In this document: positions 25,716-35,383 of the stretch, in pieces | Position numbering within the stretch: position 1 is the first letter of the stretch | Layout of the letters: every line of letters begins with the position of its first letter | Assembly: GCA_903895725.1 (NCBI GenBank) | Contig: CAITUV010000008.1 | Coordinates: forward strand, 62,001-126,000 | DNA from: an uncultured Myxococcales bacterium | Lineage (GTDB): Bacteria; Myxococcota_A; UBA9042; CAIXZC01 | DNA length: 64,000 nt | Direction of reading: 5' to 3' | Program-made: the position numbers and the translations under genes | Notes under the pieces: model-generated | What the model saw: only the letters and a program-made list of their open reading frames with translations | What the model was told of the DNA's origin: nothing | Database searches by the model: none

Positions 25716-27754
25716 CGCTTGTCCTCCCTTTCGGTCGCATGGGACTCACCACCGCCCCGCCACCGAGACATCAACTTGTCGATCAAGTCCCGGTACTCCT
25801 CTGACGATTCCCGAGGAGCGAGCCCGGGTTTGCTCTTGAGATGTCTGAGGAAGTCCACGCCCACAGAATTCATCTTCCGCTGCAGTTCTTCCGGTGCCTC
25901 CAGGATGAGCGTGCGCTCCAGATGGGCCACCCAGTCGGGCACCTGGCCTCTCGAAACGGTCTGGTTCTTGTCGGCCATGCGCTCCACCAACGTCGCTGCC
26001 CAGTGGAGCGGGTATTCGGCCAGCTCCTCCCGTTCCTCGTTCAAGTCACTCGGCCCTCGGCCACTCCGCTTCTTCCGCTTCCTCCGCTCCGGCAGCTTCT
26101 CCGGCAGATTCTCCGGCGGCGCATCGGGAGGATCATCCGTGTCGTCGTCCTCCTCCGTCGAGACCACACCGAAACCGGCGATGGCGTCCAACACGCCTCC
26201 GAGCGATCTTGTTCTCGGTGGCGGGACGTACGGGCCGGCCCCGTCAGCCATGTACACGGGGATGTCCCACCGCACATTCCGGTCTCTGGAGGGAGAGCAG
26301 CGGTTTCTCTTGACCGCACTCAACTCAACAGCACCTCCGGGTTCCCCATCGTCAAGACTCAAGCTCATGGCATCCAACTTGATGCCGCGGCCGCAGAGGT
26401 GGACATCATCCCAGTTGCTTACGTTCTGGGGAGCATCCCACGTGAGCTTGCAGCAACCGCGGTCCCAACGGCAGAACGAGATTGGGGGAGGAGGCAACGG
26501 AGCCAAAGGGTCAATCTCGTCCGGCTCCGTCTCCGGCTTGATGTCGTCTCGACCGAGGGGCTCGGATGAGAAGCCCAGGCGCTGCCGGAGATCCTTCTCG
26601 CTCAATGCGACGGACACGTCCAGGAACACTCCGGCCTCCACATTCCCACCCGAGCCGGGCGCAAGCTCGAATCCTTGCTTGCTCAGGTTGGCCGACCCAA
26701 GATAGAGCAGCCCGCTCACGAACCGTTCCGTCCGCGGTTCCCAGTTCGCGACAAAGACGTACTTGGCGTGGAACTCCGCCTCCTTCAACTCGGGATGGCC
26801 GGGGCCGAAGGTGGTCCAACGGATTCCCTTGTTGCCGCCGGATATGAGCCACTGCCCCGCCGCGCCGGCGGTTCGGGGATTCAGGACAAGATACATCTTG
26901 TCTGGCCCAATGCTCGCTGTGAGGCCTCTGCCTTTCGCGTTCGTCAGCATCCTGAGCATCGCAACCAGAACCCCGGGTTCTCCACCGTCCCCGTGCGACT
27001 CTTCGAAGAATCCCGACCCGCAGCAGATGAAGTTCCGCCTCTTCTTCGTGGCGAGAATTCGGGACACTACCTGGGCGCCGATGGACTGCGCCACAAAGGG
27101 ACCGTCGCAGCGATGCCGTCTGGACGATGCAGCGCCACCGCCAAGGGCGTTGGAGACGAACCTGGGTCTTGTACTGCCCGCCTTCTTGCGTGCCAGACCG
27201 TCGCATTGGCTGAGGAAGGACCCGATCCGGTCACGGAGGTGGGGGGCGAGGCAGTATGATCTCAGCAGTCTCCTCCAAAACGCCACCGCCCGCGTCACAT
27301 CCGCTGCCGCCTTCTTGTCCCCTGAAGCCCGGCCGTTGAGGTCGCAGTGCCACACGAGGTTTACGCTTCGGTTGACCGCCTCCTTCGTCCAGTTTCCGGT
27401 GAAGACAATCAACCGGTAGCTGTCTGGCTCTCCCCGGGCGGACTCGCCGAATCCGAGGAGCGCGACCTTGGCATGCATCAGTTTGAACGGCGGGTTCTCC
27501 TTTGCATAGGCCCACCCAACGCCAGGCACCGTGGCTATCGGCTGATGTGCAGGATCCAGCAGGAGAGCCAGAGACCAGAGGCCGCTGTGAAGGCGTCCAT
27601 TCCGGCCCAGACCGGTGAAGTTCGTCGCTGCGCTGTCAACGAAGGAATGCTCGGCGGAGAAGGCGCACATCAGCCCGAACACCCCTCTTTGTCCGTCTCT
27701 CGGGGGAAGGAAGAGGTCAAGTAGGGACGGACGCTCGCAAGGTTTTCGGCTCAT
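25712..27754 (-). CDS. TDP1/phospholipase-D-like phosphodiesterase
   Basis: The protein has 680 residues. Two HxK motifs are visible: LMHAKVALL (His94, Lys96) followed by FTGNWT (Asn121), and EFHAKYVFV (His329, Lys331) followed by LGSANLSKQGF (Asn356). The spacing and the SANLSKQ signature resemble tyrosyl-DNA phosphodiesterase 1, which removes protein or other adducts from DNA ends, more than bacterial PLD nucleases. The last third is low in recognisable motifs and contains acidic and KRKKRSGR stretches. ATG 27754 is preferred because it overlaps the upstream stop as ATGA; an in-frame start at 27784 also exists. It overlaps the helicase start too. Confidence 0.72.
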   Translation of the reverse strand: MSRKPCERPSLLDLFLPPRDGQRGVFGLMCAFSAEHSFVDSAATNFTGLGRNGRLHSGLWSLALLLDPAHQPIATVPGVGWAYAKENPPFKLMHAKVALLGFGESARGEPDSYRLIVFTGNWTKEAVNRSVNLVWHCDLNGRASGDKKAAADVTRAVAFWRRLLRSYCLAPHLRDRIGSFLSQCDGLARKKAGSTRPRFVSNALGGGAASSRRHRCDGPFVAQSIGAQVVSRILATKKRRNFICCGSGFFEESHGDGGEPGVLVAMLRMLTNAKGRGLTASIGPDKMYLVLNPRTAGAAGQWLISGGNKGIRWTTFGPGHPELKEAEFHAKYVFVANWEPRTERFVSGLLYLGSANLSKQGFELAPGSGGNVEAGVFLDVSVALSEKDLRQRLGFSSEPLGRDDIKPETEPDEIDPLAPLPPPPISFCRWDRGCCKLTWDAPQNVSNWDDVHLCGRGIKLDAMSLSLDDGEPGGAVELSAVKRNRCSPSRDRNVRWDIPVYMADGAGPYVPPPRTRSLGGVLDAIAGFGVVSTEEDDDTDDPPDAPPENLPEKLPERRKRKKRSGRGPSDLNEEREELAEYPLHWAATLVERMADKNQTVSRGQVPDWVAHLERTLILEAPEELQRKMNSVGVDFLRHLKSKPGLAPRESSEEYRDLIDKLMSRWRGGGESHATEREDKR

Positions 27755-28998
27755 TTGTAATCCTTCCCGATGCAGTCTTTCCACAACGCGAACAGTTGAC
27801 GAATCTTGTTCTCTGTGGAGGACTCCTCGGTGCCGACATCGGCCGCCGTCCCCTCGTCCGCCGCGGCGTGGCGGTGAAAGAGTGGGCCACGGCTCACCCT
27901 GTTGCCGAATAGCACGAGAATGCTTCCGTCCCGGCGGATCAACTCCATGACCGCAGCCTCATTGCTGCTGGCCCGGCCCACTGCGTCTGCGTATTCAGTC
28001 GCGTCGCGGGGACGTTCGCCGGAGTCTCTTGTCGCATTGGCAAATTCCGATGCCAGCCGTCGTGCTGAGTCGATCGCTCCACTCACGCCCCAGGCGCTGG
28101 CCAGTTCTCTCACTTGAACCACGGTCTGCCCCGTCTTCTCCATGAAACCTGCACACTTCTTGAGGACGCTGCGGCCCGCAGCAACCATCTTGTCAAACGC
28201 CAGAGCGCTACGAACCTCGCACCGTTGGTCCGGTCCGAGCTTCTCCACGAGCGCATTGATGTCCGGGTACCCAGCAGATGGCGTCTTGCCAAGCGCCCGA
28301 ATGAGGGAGCTGCGACGGCCGTTCTTGGCGGCGCCCGCAGACTCTGCCTCTAGGCGCTCCAGGACGAGCTGCTTCTCGCCCATGCTTGGGCTCTTGCGGA
28401 CGAGCGCTCCCAGAGGCCCTGGCTTCTGCCCCTCCCCGCGGAGCCAACCCCGCAGGCTCGCACAGAACCGAGGGCGGTCCCCGCCGTTGGTAAGGAAACG
28501 CTCGGCCAGGTCTCTGCCCGCCTCGGTGAGCTCCATGGAATGGAACATCGTTCCTCCTTCGGCCAACCCGAGACCTACGAGTGCACGCACCGCAGACTGC
28601 CGAAACGTCACTCGCACATAGTACTTCGGCTGCGACAGTCTCTCGAACGACCACACGTCCTGGCTGGCAGGCCTGCCGAACGCCCTCTTCCCCCGAATGC
28701 CAGCAACATCCGGCTCCTCCTGCCAGGCCAGCTTGCATGCCAGCGCCTCGATGCCATTGGCTATTCTCGTCGGAGACTGCCGCCCATTCGTCTGTTCGGC
28801 CAGAACGAGTCCCGCTACGGCCCACGACAGCTGGCGCACAAACCAGGCACCACCTATCCCCGGTACAACCAGTTCTCTGTACCAGCGGGTCGCCCGGTTG
28901 AGGCGCAGGTGCAGCGCAACGCGCTCGGAATCGAATTCCTCACATGCCGGGATGAACCACTCTGATCTCTCTTCCCCGCCTCCTATCGAACGCTGCAT
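27751..28998 (-). CDS. Unrecognised first protein of the helicase/TDP1-like triad
   Basis: The protein has 415 residues and I recognise no domain. It is mixed alpha-helical in composition, with a Trp-rich N-terminal third (REWFIP-like, WYRELVV, WAVAGLVLAEQ) and an Ala/Arg-rich C-terminal half. No membrane segment or signal peptide is seen. The start ATG at 28998 has GAGAGGAGG about ten bases upstream. Its stop overlaps the TDP1-like start by four bases, so the three proteins are expected in fixed ratio. As first gene it could be the sensor or DNA-binding part of the system; that is a guess from position. Confidence 0.7.
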   Translation of the reverse strand: MQRSIGGGEERSEWFIPACEEFDSERVALHLRLNRATRWYRELVVPGIGGAWFVRQLSWAVAGLVLAEQTNGRQSPTRIANGIEALACKLAWQEEPDVAGIRGKRAFGRPASQDVWSFERLSQPKYYVRVTFRQSAVRALVGLGLAEGGTMFHSMELTEAGRDLAERFLTNGGDRPRFCASLRGWLRGEGQKPGPLGALVRKSPSMGEKQLVLERLEAESAGAAKNGRRSSLIRALGKTPSAGYPDINALVEKLGPDQRCEVRSALAFDKMVAAGRSVLKKCAGFMEKTGQTVVQVRELASAWGVSGAIDSARRLASEFANATRDSGERPRDATEYADAVGRASSNEAAVMELIRRDGSILVLFGNRVSRGPLFHRHAAADEGTAADVGTEESSTENKIRQLFALWKDCIGKDYK

Positions 28999-29424
28999 GC
29001 TGCCATGCCTCCTCTCCAGCGGTCGTTGTCGCCCCGCCCCTCCGACGTTCTATGACAGTTCGCCTTGGCAAGGCGAATGCCGCGGCAAGGAACCATGAAC
29101 CGGCAGAATGTGTTGGTGGAAGGCGGGCTGACTGGGCGACACCAGCAGGAGAAGCCCCCGGTGCCGTGCCGTTCCGAGTCAGGCGTCCCCCACCTGCCAA
29201 GAGGAGGCTACCACGCAGCACCGGTGTACCGCCAGGGCTTTTTCTCCGAGGAAAGGGGGGCAGATGCAGAGCTGGCCGCGGCATCGGCTCGGAAGCATCA
29301 GGGCATCCCGGCAGAGGTTCTCACCGTCCAATCGTACTTCAGCCGGCGCGCTTGCGCCCTCGGCACTCGGTCCTGGAGCCACGCTCGTTGCCGTGATATG
29401 GTCGTGGCCAGCACGGAGGACGGT
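28999..29424. other. Divergent intergenic region (426 bp) with a palindrome
   Basis: The region lies between the start of the minus-strand triad and the plus-strand gene at 29425 and should hold promoters for both. I see one strong inverted repeat (29059-29077) but no confident promoter boxes. Open frames crossing it have no ribosome-binding sites and look like chance frames. Confidence 0.5.
29059..29077. promoter_or_regulatory. Inverted repeat, possible operator upstream of the triad
   Basis: TTCGCCTT is followed after three bases by its exact complement AAGGCGAA. The centre lies about 70 bp upstream of the first triad start codon, a position suited to a repressor site. No T-run follows, so it is not a terminator. 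Confidence 0.35.
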
Positions 29425-30648
29425 ATGAACCCCAAAGAACCGAACAACGACGACAAGGACCCCCTCGACGTTCTGGTCGCCGAGATCACGGGCTCGGCGC
29501 AAAGCGACGAGGAGCGGCTGAGAACGTTCCACGCCGCGTTCGAACGCACGGTGCGGCTACCTGCGGACGGGTACGTCATCGGGGAGCCCGTTTCCATCGT
29601 TGCCGTGTTCTTCGACGGCAACGTCCGCCGAGGTCTCACCGCCTTGTGCCGACGAGAGGATCGTTCCGAACACGTGGTGCCGGTGTCGCAAGTCACCTTT
29701 GCCGGGGGAACCCCAGGCGCCCGGCTGATTGCGGCATACCGACACTGGCTTGGCCTCGAGCCGGCCGACGCCGCCACTGCACCGGCCGCTGGCCGGACGA
29801 GGCGCCACAAGGCCCAGGCCGAGGACCTGGATTTGAGCCGCCCGGTGGAACTGGTGGTCCTGTCGTCCCGCGACCGGGCCGTACGTTGCAGGCTGTTGGG
29901 CACGGACCGGGTCATCACGCTTCGCCCGCGTCGCGTCCACGAAGAGGTGCCCGGCGAGATCCTGACCGTCCAGCCACTGAAGCAGTGGGGCTACGCAAGG
30001 CATCCGTATCTTTCCGGCGAGGTGGTCGGTCGCCGCCTCGACGTCGCCGCGCTGGGGCTGGTCCCCCTTGGGCTCGAAGACCTGGGTTTCTGGGACCCGG
30101 CCGAAGAGTATTGGGGGGAGGAAGGCGACCCCATCGAAGACTGTCTCAAGCCCATCATCGCTCGCGGCCGGCGACCCCTCTTCGAGATGGAGCAGATCCT
30201 TCCAGGGGAAGACCCGAAGGAGCCCTGGGAAGACCCGATTTCGCGGGCCAACGACCTCGTCGGGGCTGGTGACAGATCGAAGGCGCGCAGGCTGCTCATG
30301 GACGCGTGCCAGGCGGACCTGCGCTGCCTCGATTCTCACGCCCATCTCGGCAACCTCGAGTTCGACTACTGCCCGCAGGATGCTGCCCGCCACTATGAGG
30401 TAGGTGTTCGGATCGGGGAGTTGTCCCTGGGCGACGGTTTCGACGGCGTGCTCCAGTGGGGATGGATCGACAATCGCCCCTTCCTTCGATGTATGCACGG
30501 ATACGCGCTCGCCCTCTGGCGTCTGAACCGGCATGCGGAAGCCGCGGCCATCCTGGGGCGCATCCTCTGGCTGAATCCAACAGACAATCAGGGGATCAGG
30601 TTCCTGATCGACGACGTCCGGGCTGGCAAGGCATGGACGCCGGACTGA
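29425..30648 (+). CDS. Hypothetical cytoplasmic protein with C-terminal TPR-like region
   Basis: The protein has 407 residues. The N-terminal half contains a segment VIGEPVSIVAVFFDGNVRRG followed by CRREDRSEHVV, which I recall from uncharacterised bacterial proteins but cannot name. The C-terminal part (about 275-400) has helix-pair features of tetratricopeptide repeats (ANDLVGAGDRSKARRLLMDA, LWRLNRHAEAAAILGRIL). ATG 29425 follows CACGGAGGA and is preferred to upstream in-frame codons at 29065 and 29098 that encode low-complexity Arg-rich sequence. It is the only plus-strand gene of the island and sits between two minus-strand operons. Confidence 0.68.
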   Translation: MNPKEPNNDDKDPLDVLVAEITGSAQSDEERLRTFHAAFERTVRLPADGYVIGEPVSIVAVFFDGNVRRGLTALCRREDRSEHVVPVSQVTFAGGTPGARLIAAYRHWLGLEPADAATAPAAGRTRRHKAQAEDLDLSRPVELVVLSSRDRAVRCRLLGTDRVITLRPRRVHEEVPGEILTVQPLKQWGYARHPYLSGEVVGRRLDVAALGLVPLGLEDLGFWDPAEEYWGEEGDPIEDCLKPIIARGRRPLFEMEQILPGEDPKEPWEDPISRANDLVGAGDRSKARRLLMDACQADLRCLDSHAHLGNLEFDYCPQDAARHYEVGVRIGELSLGDGFDGVLQWGWIDNRPFLRCMHGYALALWRLNRHAEAAAILGRILWLNPTDNQGIRFLIDDVRAGKAWTPD

Positions 30649-30698
30649 GCTTCTTGGGGGGGCCGGCTTCATGTCGCGTCGCCTGCTGCCCCTCCAAA

Positions 30699-33305
30699 CT
30701 ACAAGTCTCGCCGGATGACCACGAAGGGGCGACCGAGAGTCTCAAGGCTGCGACGCTTGTAGGTGATGATTCCCCCTTCGCCGCCCTTCTCCGGCGCACA
30801 CAGCACCAAATCGTCGGGGCGACCACGGGTAACTACCCTGACTCGCCGAACCGGGGCGGCGGGCTGAAACACGAGGTCTCCTGGAGCAGGGACGTCGGAC
30901 TCGACAGGAACGCTCCCGGGAGACGTCTCGACCAGCTTCAACCTCCCTGCCCACCCCAGGTGGTCCGTCCATCTGGCAAGTGCCTGAGCAACGTCGCCGG
31001 CCGTGGCTGTAGAGCGAATGGCCTCTTCTGCGACCGCCGCCGCTTGCGGATCGGCCGCCAACAGCCCAAACAGAAGGACCAGCTCGGCGAGTTCCTGGCA
31101 GCTCCTGGCCACGGCCTCCCGGTTGGCATGGTCGACTGGAGTGTGCCGGTCCCGTCCAGAGGCCATCAACAACCAGCCTGTGAGCCCCAGGCAGGCGGTG
31201 AACTCCTCACGTCCATCGCAGGCCCCCTGGGCGGCAGCCGATGCCAGTGGATCTGGGCCGTAGAAGAACCCTCTGAGGACCACATGCAGCAAGTCGCATT
31301 GCAGCGCCTCGCCGACGCAGACCTGGGATTCGCAGCCCGACGGTGGGCGCACTTCGAGAGCCTTGAGCCGGAGAGCCACCGCCAGGACCGCTGCGATTCG
31401 AGCGGCCGATCTTGCGGTAACAACCCTTCGCCGGGCGGAGTCTGTTTCCATTCGCGCTAGATCGAGTTGCTTCCTCAGACGTCGCCCCAGGGTCGCAAGC
31501 TTCCTCTGGCACAGAGCCCCAACCTCAATGGCGAGCGGTTGCGAAACCTGGGGCGTTACCAGTCGATCGTCGTCCTGTCCGATCAACTCCTCCTCGCTGA
31601 CGGCAGCTGCACCTTCGCCATCTTCCTCGTCGTCCTCGACGACAATGGGATGCTGGATGCCGTGCCCCAGACGAGCTATCAGCACGTCCAGGACGAGTGC
31701 GAGGTCGCCGCCTGCAAGAGAAGAAGACCCATCGGAGGCGGTTGAACCATCCCTCTCTGCCGGAGGCAACCCCGTATCTGTCGGAACGTTCTCCTTGTCT
31801 TTGTGCGTGCGCCCATCACGTCTGGAATGTGGGGGGGGCTGCCCCGGGGGAGGGTCCTCGTCAAAGACTACCTTCTCCACGATCCGAAGCAGACCGTCGA
31901 TATCTGGGACGGCCGTGTCGAGCGAGCGCAGCGCTTCATGGAATGCCTGCTGAAGGCCGGTGCGACTGCGCGCAGCAAGTTCTCCAGGATGGTGCACAAG
32001 AACTCGAATCATGCCGTCGCCGTTGGCAAGATACAGCTCGACGAGCGTGACATCATCCAGCGGTGACCTCACCACGCAGCGCTCGCCGTCCTGCAAGAGG
32101 TCGTAGGTTTGTCGTGGCCCGGTGTCCGCCTGGCCGAATACTCTGGCGACTGCCACCGCGGAAGTAGCCAAACGCGGATCCTGCACGACGATTCCGTGGG
32201 GCCCCACCACCGCCATGAGCAGGGGTACCATGCACGCACTCCCACCTGCCGACAGGGGCAGCACTCGGTTGCTCAATTCCGACCATTCGATGTCCGTGAG
32301 TTCCGGAGCCGCGTCGAGTTCTTTCAGTCCAAGTCCATCGTAGAAAGAAGTGCCGGAATCCGAGCGGCGCACGACGACTGCTTCCGCGTTGCGGGCGGTC
32401 TCGCCGGCCAGGAATGCTGCTGCCGTTGGGTTGGCGCTGCCGCTCACGAGCCACTCCGTCCCGTCTGCGTCCCGCATCCATACGAGCTTCGCGTGTACAG
32501 GCCCCTTGGCATCCAGGGTGAGCGAGCGAGCGTTCACGAAGCGCGTGTTGGGCAGTTCGCCTGTGGCCGCAGAGGGTGCTGACCCGATGACCGGGTCGAC
32601 GGCAACCACTGTGCTGCGCGGGTGAAGCGCGGCTTGAAGCTTCCGTATCAGCGCAAGTTCGTTGTCGAGGTAGGGACCGAGCACGAGGAGCTGCTCCACC
32701 GACGTCGGCAGGCGCGACCTAACCCAGGACCAAAGAGAAGGTCCTTCCGGGAAACTCCCGATGAATAGGGGCTCTGCTCCTGCAGACACGGCGGTTCGCA
32801 GCACGGGTGCAAGATTCTCTGCCTGCGCCAGGACGTTAGCCACCTCCTTCGGCGGCAGCGTCGACCTGGCTGCCCACGACCTGACGAATGCCCACGCCGC
32901 AAGAACGTCCGGGGCCCCGGCAAGCCGGTGCGTGATCTCCCTGTTGTAGACAAAGCCCGAGAACGTAAGATTGTGACTGCCTACCAGGACCTGCTGTCCC
33001 CGCTTGCCGGCCAGGAGCACAAGCTTCGGGTGGAATGAACGCGGTGCCCTTATGGGGAGAAGAGCATAGCGTCGCCCTGCCAGGCGAGGACGTGTCATCG
33101 CGTCGGAAGAGGCTTCAGCAACACGATCTGCGTCCGCCAGGACAACGATCAGCCTGACGCCTGCACCCCACAGATGCCGCAGGACAACGCCTTCCAGAAA
33201 CGGGAAGTGGACGTTGTATGTCGTGAGCACGGCGAGTTCATTGCCTGGCTGGCGAAGCGCAGCGGTCAGTGCTTCTGGAGCGAGGTCCAGCCATTCTCTA
33301 GCCAT
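30699..33305 (-). CDS. Two-motif phospholipase-D-like protein
   Basis: The protein has 868 residues. The N-terminal part carries both PLD-type motifs: FHPKLVLL (His92, Lys94) with VGSHNLTFSGF, and VHAKLVWM (His271, Lys273) with VSGSANPTAAAF. PLD-like proteins cut phosphodiester bonds in nucleic acids or lipids; the genomic setting suggests nucleic acid. The C-terminal 450 residues are a large unrecognised, mostly helical region, longer than in simple PLD nucleases. ATG 33305 overlaps the end of the preceding IS-split gene by eight bases (ATGGCTAG), so it was translationally coupled to it, and the IS insertion may now reduce its expression. Confidence 0.78.
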   Translation of the reverse strand: MAREWLDLAPEALTAALRQPGNELAVLTTYNVHFPFLEGVVLRHLWGAGVRLIVVLADADRVAEASSDAMTRPRLAGRRYALLPIRAPRSFHPKLVLLAGKRGQQVLVGSHNLTFSGFVYNREITHRLAGAPDVLAAWAFVRSWAARSTLPPKEVANVLAQAENLAPVLRTAVSAGAEPLFIGSFPEGPSLWSWVRSRLPTSVEQLLVLGPYLDNELALIRKLQAALHPRSTVVAVDPVIGSAPSAATGELPNTRFVNARSLTLDAKGPVHAKLVWMRDADGTEWLVSGSANPTAAAFLAGETARNAEAVVVRRSDSGTSFYDGLGLKELDAAPELTDIEWSELSNRVLPLSAGGSACMVPLLMAVVGPHGIVVQDPRLATSAVAVARVFGQADTGPRQTYDLLQDGERCVVRSPLDDVTLVELYLANGDGMIRVLVHHPGELAARSRTGLQQAFHEALRSLDTAVPDIDGLLRIVEKVVFDEDPPPGQPPPHSRRDGRTHKDKENVPTDTGLPPAERDGSTASDGSSSLAGGDLALVLDVLIARLGHGIQHPIVVEDDEEDGEGAAAVSEEELIGQDDDRLVTPQVSQPLAIEVGALCQRKLATLGRRLRKQLDLARMETDSARRRVVTARSAARIAAVLAVALRLKALEVRPPSGCESQVCVGEALQCDLLHVVLRGFFYGPDPLASAAAQGACDGREEFTACLGLTGWLLMASGRDRHTPVDHANREAVARSCQELAELVLLFGLLAADPQAAAVAEEAIRSTATAGDVAQALARWTDHLGWAGRLKLVETSPGSVPVESDVPAPGDLVFQPAAPVRRVRVVTRGRPDDLVLCAPEKGGEGGIITYKRRSLETLGRPFVVIRRDL

Positions 33306-33955
33306 GGATGTTCCTCGCCAGATCGTCGCCGAAGGCCGTGCGGCTGAACCCTCTCCGGTCTGGGTGCCAGGCGAGCGCCCCGAGATCCCACAGAATCTGG
33401 GCCGCCTGCTGGAAGCGCGGCGACCCGTACGTCGGGACAACGGTAGCTGAAGACGGGGACACCACGAGCCCCTGCTCCGTGGGACGGACCCGGAAGGTGT
33501 CGTTCCCCTGTTGGCGAAGCTTTCGCAGCGCAACCCGGATGTGGGTTCCCACCCCCCAGTGCGTGCCAAGCCAGGCGAGCATCTCGCTCACCGACAAGTT
33601 GCTCCACTTCTCGGCTGCATGGTGACGCAAAGACTCCAGGTTGATGGGATACGGAGCCAGGTAGTTCTGTGGTAGCATGAAAGGCCGGTAGGCGGGCCGC
33701 TGGGCATCATCGCGAATGCACAGGACGATGAGGATTTGGAATGCGCAGCGTACAACATCCTCCCGCTCCTCGTCAGACGCACTTCGGTTGTTCGCCACCG
33801 AGCGGATCCGGTTGGCCAAGACGAGTTCGTGCCCCGGCGCTCCACAGGCGGAAAGCTCCGGCAGCCGGGAGCGAACGCCGCTGACGGCATCACTCCACGT
33901 GTCCCCGCCCGCTCCCAGTGTGGCAGCGAGTAGCGTCCCGTCAAATGGTGTTTTA
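33298..33955 (-). pseudogene. C-terminal part of an IS256-split gene
   Basis: About 218 codons run from the edge of the IS to a TAG at 33298. The sequence includes LAWLGTHWGVGTHIRVALRKLRQ-type helices and PRFQQAAQILWDLGALAWH, resembling the C-terminal DNA-binding-like part of uncharacterised proteins that accompany PLD-like genes. The continuous open frame reaches 34203 only because the IS end is open in this frame. Read together with 35384-36496, the original protein would have had about 590 residues. It is directly coupled to the PLD-like gene. Confidence 0.65.
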
Positions 33956-34059
33956 GGGGTTCCGGTTCCTCGTCTTCTGTGCTCCCTCCTGTTGGTCAGC
34001 CGCAGCGGTGCCCCGGCAGTTAGTTCGGTCGGGCTTCGCCGAGGCGGCCGTTTCCTCAG

Positions 34060-34081
34060 CCCCAGGGGGGCCCCCCTGGGG
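34060..34081 (-). terminator. GC-rich perfect palindrome after the IS256 transposase
   Basis: CCCCAGGGGGG is followed at once by its exact complement, giving 11-bp arms with no spacer. It lies about 30 bp past the transposase stop in the direction of transcription. It could form a strong hairpin that stops or protects the transcript, but a clear U-run is absent. Confidence 0.4.
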
Positions 34082-34112
34082 CGCGCCGCTCGTCCGTTTC
34101 CGTTGAGTCCCA

Positions 34113-35321
34113 TCATGCCGCGGCCTCCAGCATCACGTGGGAGCGCTGCGGCTTGAGCAGTTCCATGGACTCGAGACTGAAGTACCGACGGCCTACGGCC
34201 CACTCATCGTTCTGCTCCGTCAGCACCATCCCGATGAGACGAAGAGCAGACGCTGGGGTCGGGAAGATGCCGACGACGTCGGTCCGTCGGCGAATCTCGC
34301 GATTGAGCCGTTCCAAGGGGTTGGTCGACCGTATCTGCCGCCAATGGGCCGCCGGGAAGGCCAGGTGTGTCAGCACGTCGTCCTCTCCGTCCCGCACCAC
34401 CTTGGCCGCTTCCGGGAACTGGGCGTCCAGCACCTTCAATGCCTTGTCCATGGCGGCCTTCGCCTCTTCCATGCTCGTCTGTGCGAACACCGTCCGGAGC
34501 AGCGCAGCCACCATCCCCTGCGCCTTGCGCGGAACACGTGTCAGCGTGTTCCGCAGGAAATGCACGCTGCAGCGCTGCCAACTCACCCCGTTGAGCACGC
34601 CTCGAATCGCACGCTTCAGACCCGCATGGTTGTCCGAGATCACCAGCAGGACTCCTTTCAGACCCCGGGATACAAGGCTGCTGAGAAACGACCGCCAGGC
34701 GTCTTCCATCTCCCCTGCTGCCACCTGGCAGCCAAGGACCTCCCTCTCCCCGGTCTCGCTCACCCCGTACGCAACCAGCACGGCCTTCGACACAACCCTG
34801 TCGCCCTCCCGCACCTTGATGTACAGGGCATCCAGGAACACGTACGTGTACGCCATCGTCAGTGGTCGGTTGCGGAACTCATCCACCTGCCGGTCCAGCA
34901 CGCGGGCCATCCGAGACACCTCGCTCTTCGAGATCCCCTGTGCCCCCAGCGCCTTGACCAGCTCGTCCACCTTGCGAGTCGACACCCCCAGCACGTACGA
35001 TTCCGCTACCACGCTCACGAACGCCTTCTCCCACCGCCGCCGCGGCTCGAGGAACGTCGGGAAGTAGGACCCCTGCCGGAGTTTCGGAATGGCCAAGTCC
35101 ACTGTCCCCATCCGGGTCTCCATCGGCCTCTCCCGGTAGCCGTTTCTCCGGTTCACGCGCTCTCCGGTCCGCTCCCGGAGCCCAGCTCCGCAACGCCCCT
35201 CGACCTCCGCATCCATTACCCTCGTCAACGCATCCTTGAGCACCTGGCGCAGGAAGTCACCATGCTTCTCAACAAGCAACTTGCCGACCACGTTCGTCTC
35301 GTCTACCCTCTTCTTCGTCAT
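34113..35321 (-). CDS. IS256-family (mutator-type) transposase
   Basis: The protein has 402 residues, the usual length for the family. The DDE residues are visible in YVFLDALYIK (Asp), VISDNHAGLKRAI (Asp) and STNPLERLNREIRRRT (Glu). The N-terminal half has the typical NRRNGYRER and IPKLRQGSYFP segments. The frame is intact from ATG 35321, so the element is potentially active. Confidence 0.93.
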   Translation of the reverse strand: MTKKRVDETNVVGKLLVEKHGDFLRQVLKDALTRVMDAEVEGRCGAGLRERTGERVNRRNGYRERPMETRMGTVDLAIPKLRQGSYFPTFLEPRRRWEKAFVSVVAESYVLGVSTRKVDELVKALGAQGISKSEVSRMARVLDRQVDEFRNRPLTMAYTYVFLDALYIKVREGDRVVSKAVLVAYGVSETGEREVLGCQVAAGEMEDAWRSFLSSLVSRGLKGVLLVISDNHAGLKRAIRGVLNGVSWQRCSVHFLRNTLTRVPRKAQGMVAALLRTVFAQTSMEEAKAAMDKALKVLDAQFPEAAKVVRDGEDDVLTHLAFPAAHWRQIRSTNPLERLNREIRRRTDVVGIFPTPASALRLIGMVLTEQNDEWAVGRRYFSLESMELLKPQRSHVMLEAAA

Positions 35322-35383
35322 CGTGTCCCCCTTTCAAAGGCTAGCTCTTACAACTGCCTTCTAAAGGAGGAACCGGTGACCCT

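Larger units (their letters stand above)
33956..35382 (-). mobile_element. IS256-family insertion sequence
   Basis: The single transposase gene is bracketed by imperfect 16-bp inverted ends. The left end begins GGGGTTCCGGTTCCTC at 33956 and the right end, read inward from 35382, is GGGTCACCGGTTCCTC. They share the CCGGTTCCTC core. No 8-bp target duplication is apparent in the flanks, so either the ends are slightly misplaced or a deletion accompanied insertion. The element separates the two halves of a gene on the same strand. Confidence 0.75.

Noticed and set aside
22911..33305. DISARM or Dpd system
   Set aside because: A helicase and PLD proteins are present, but no DISARM methyltransferase or DUF1998 protein and no DpdA-like base exchange protein is seen.
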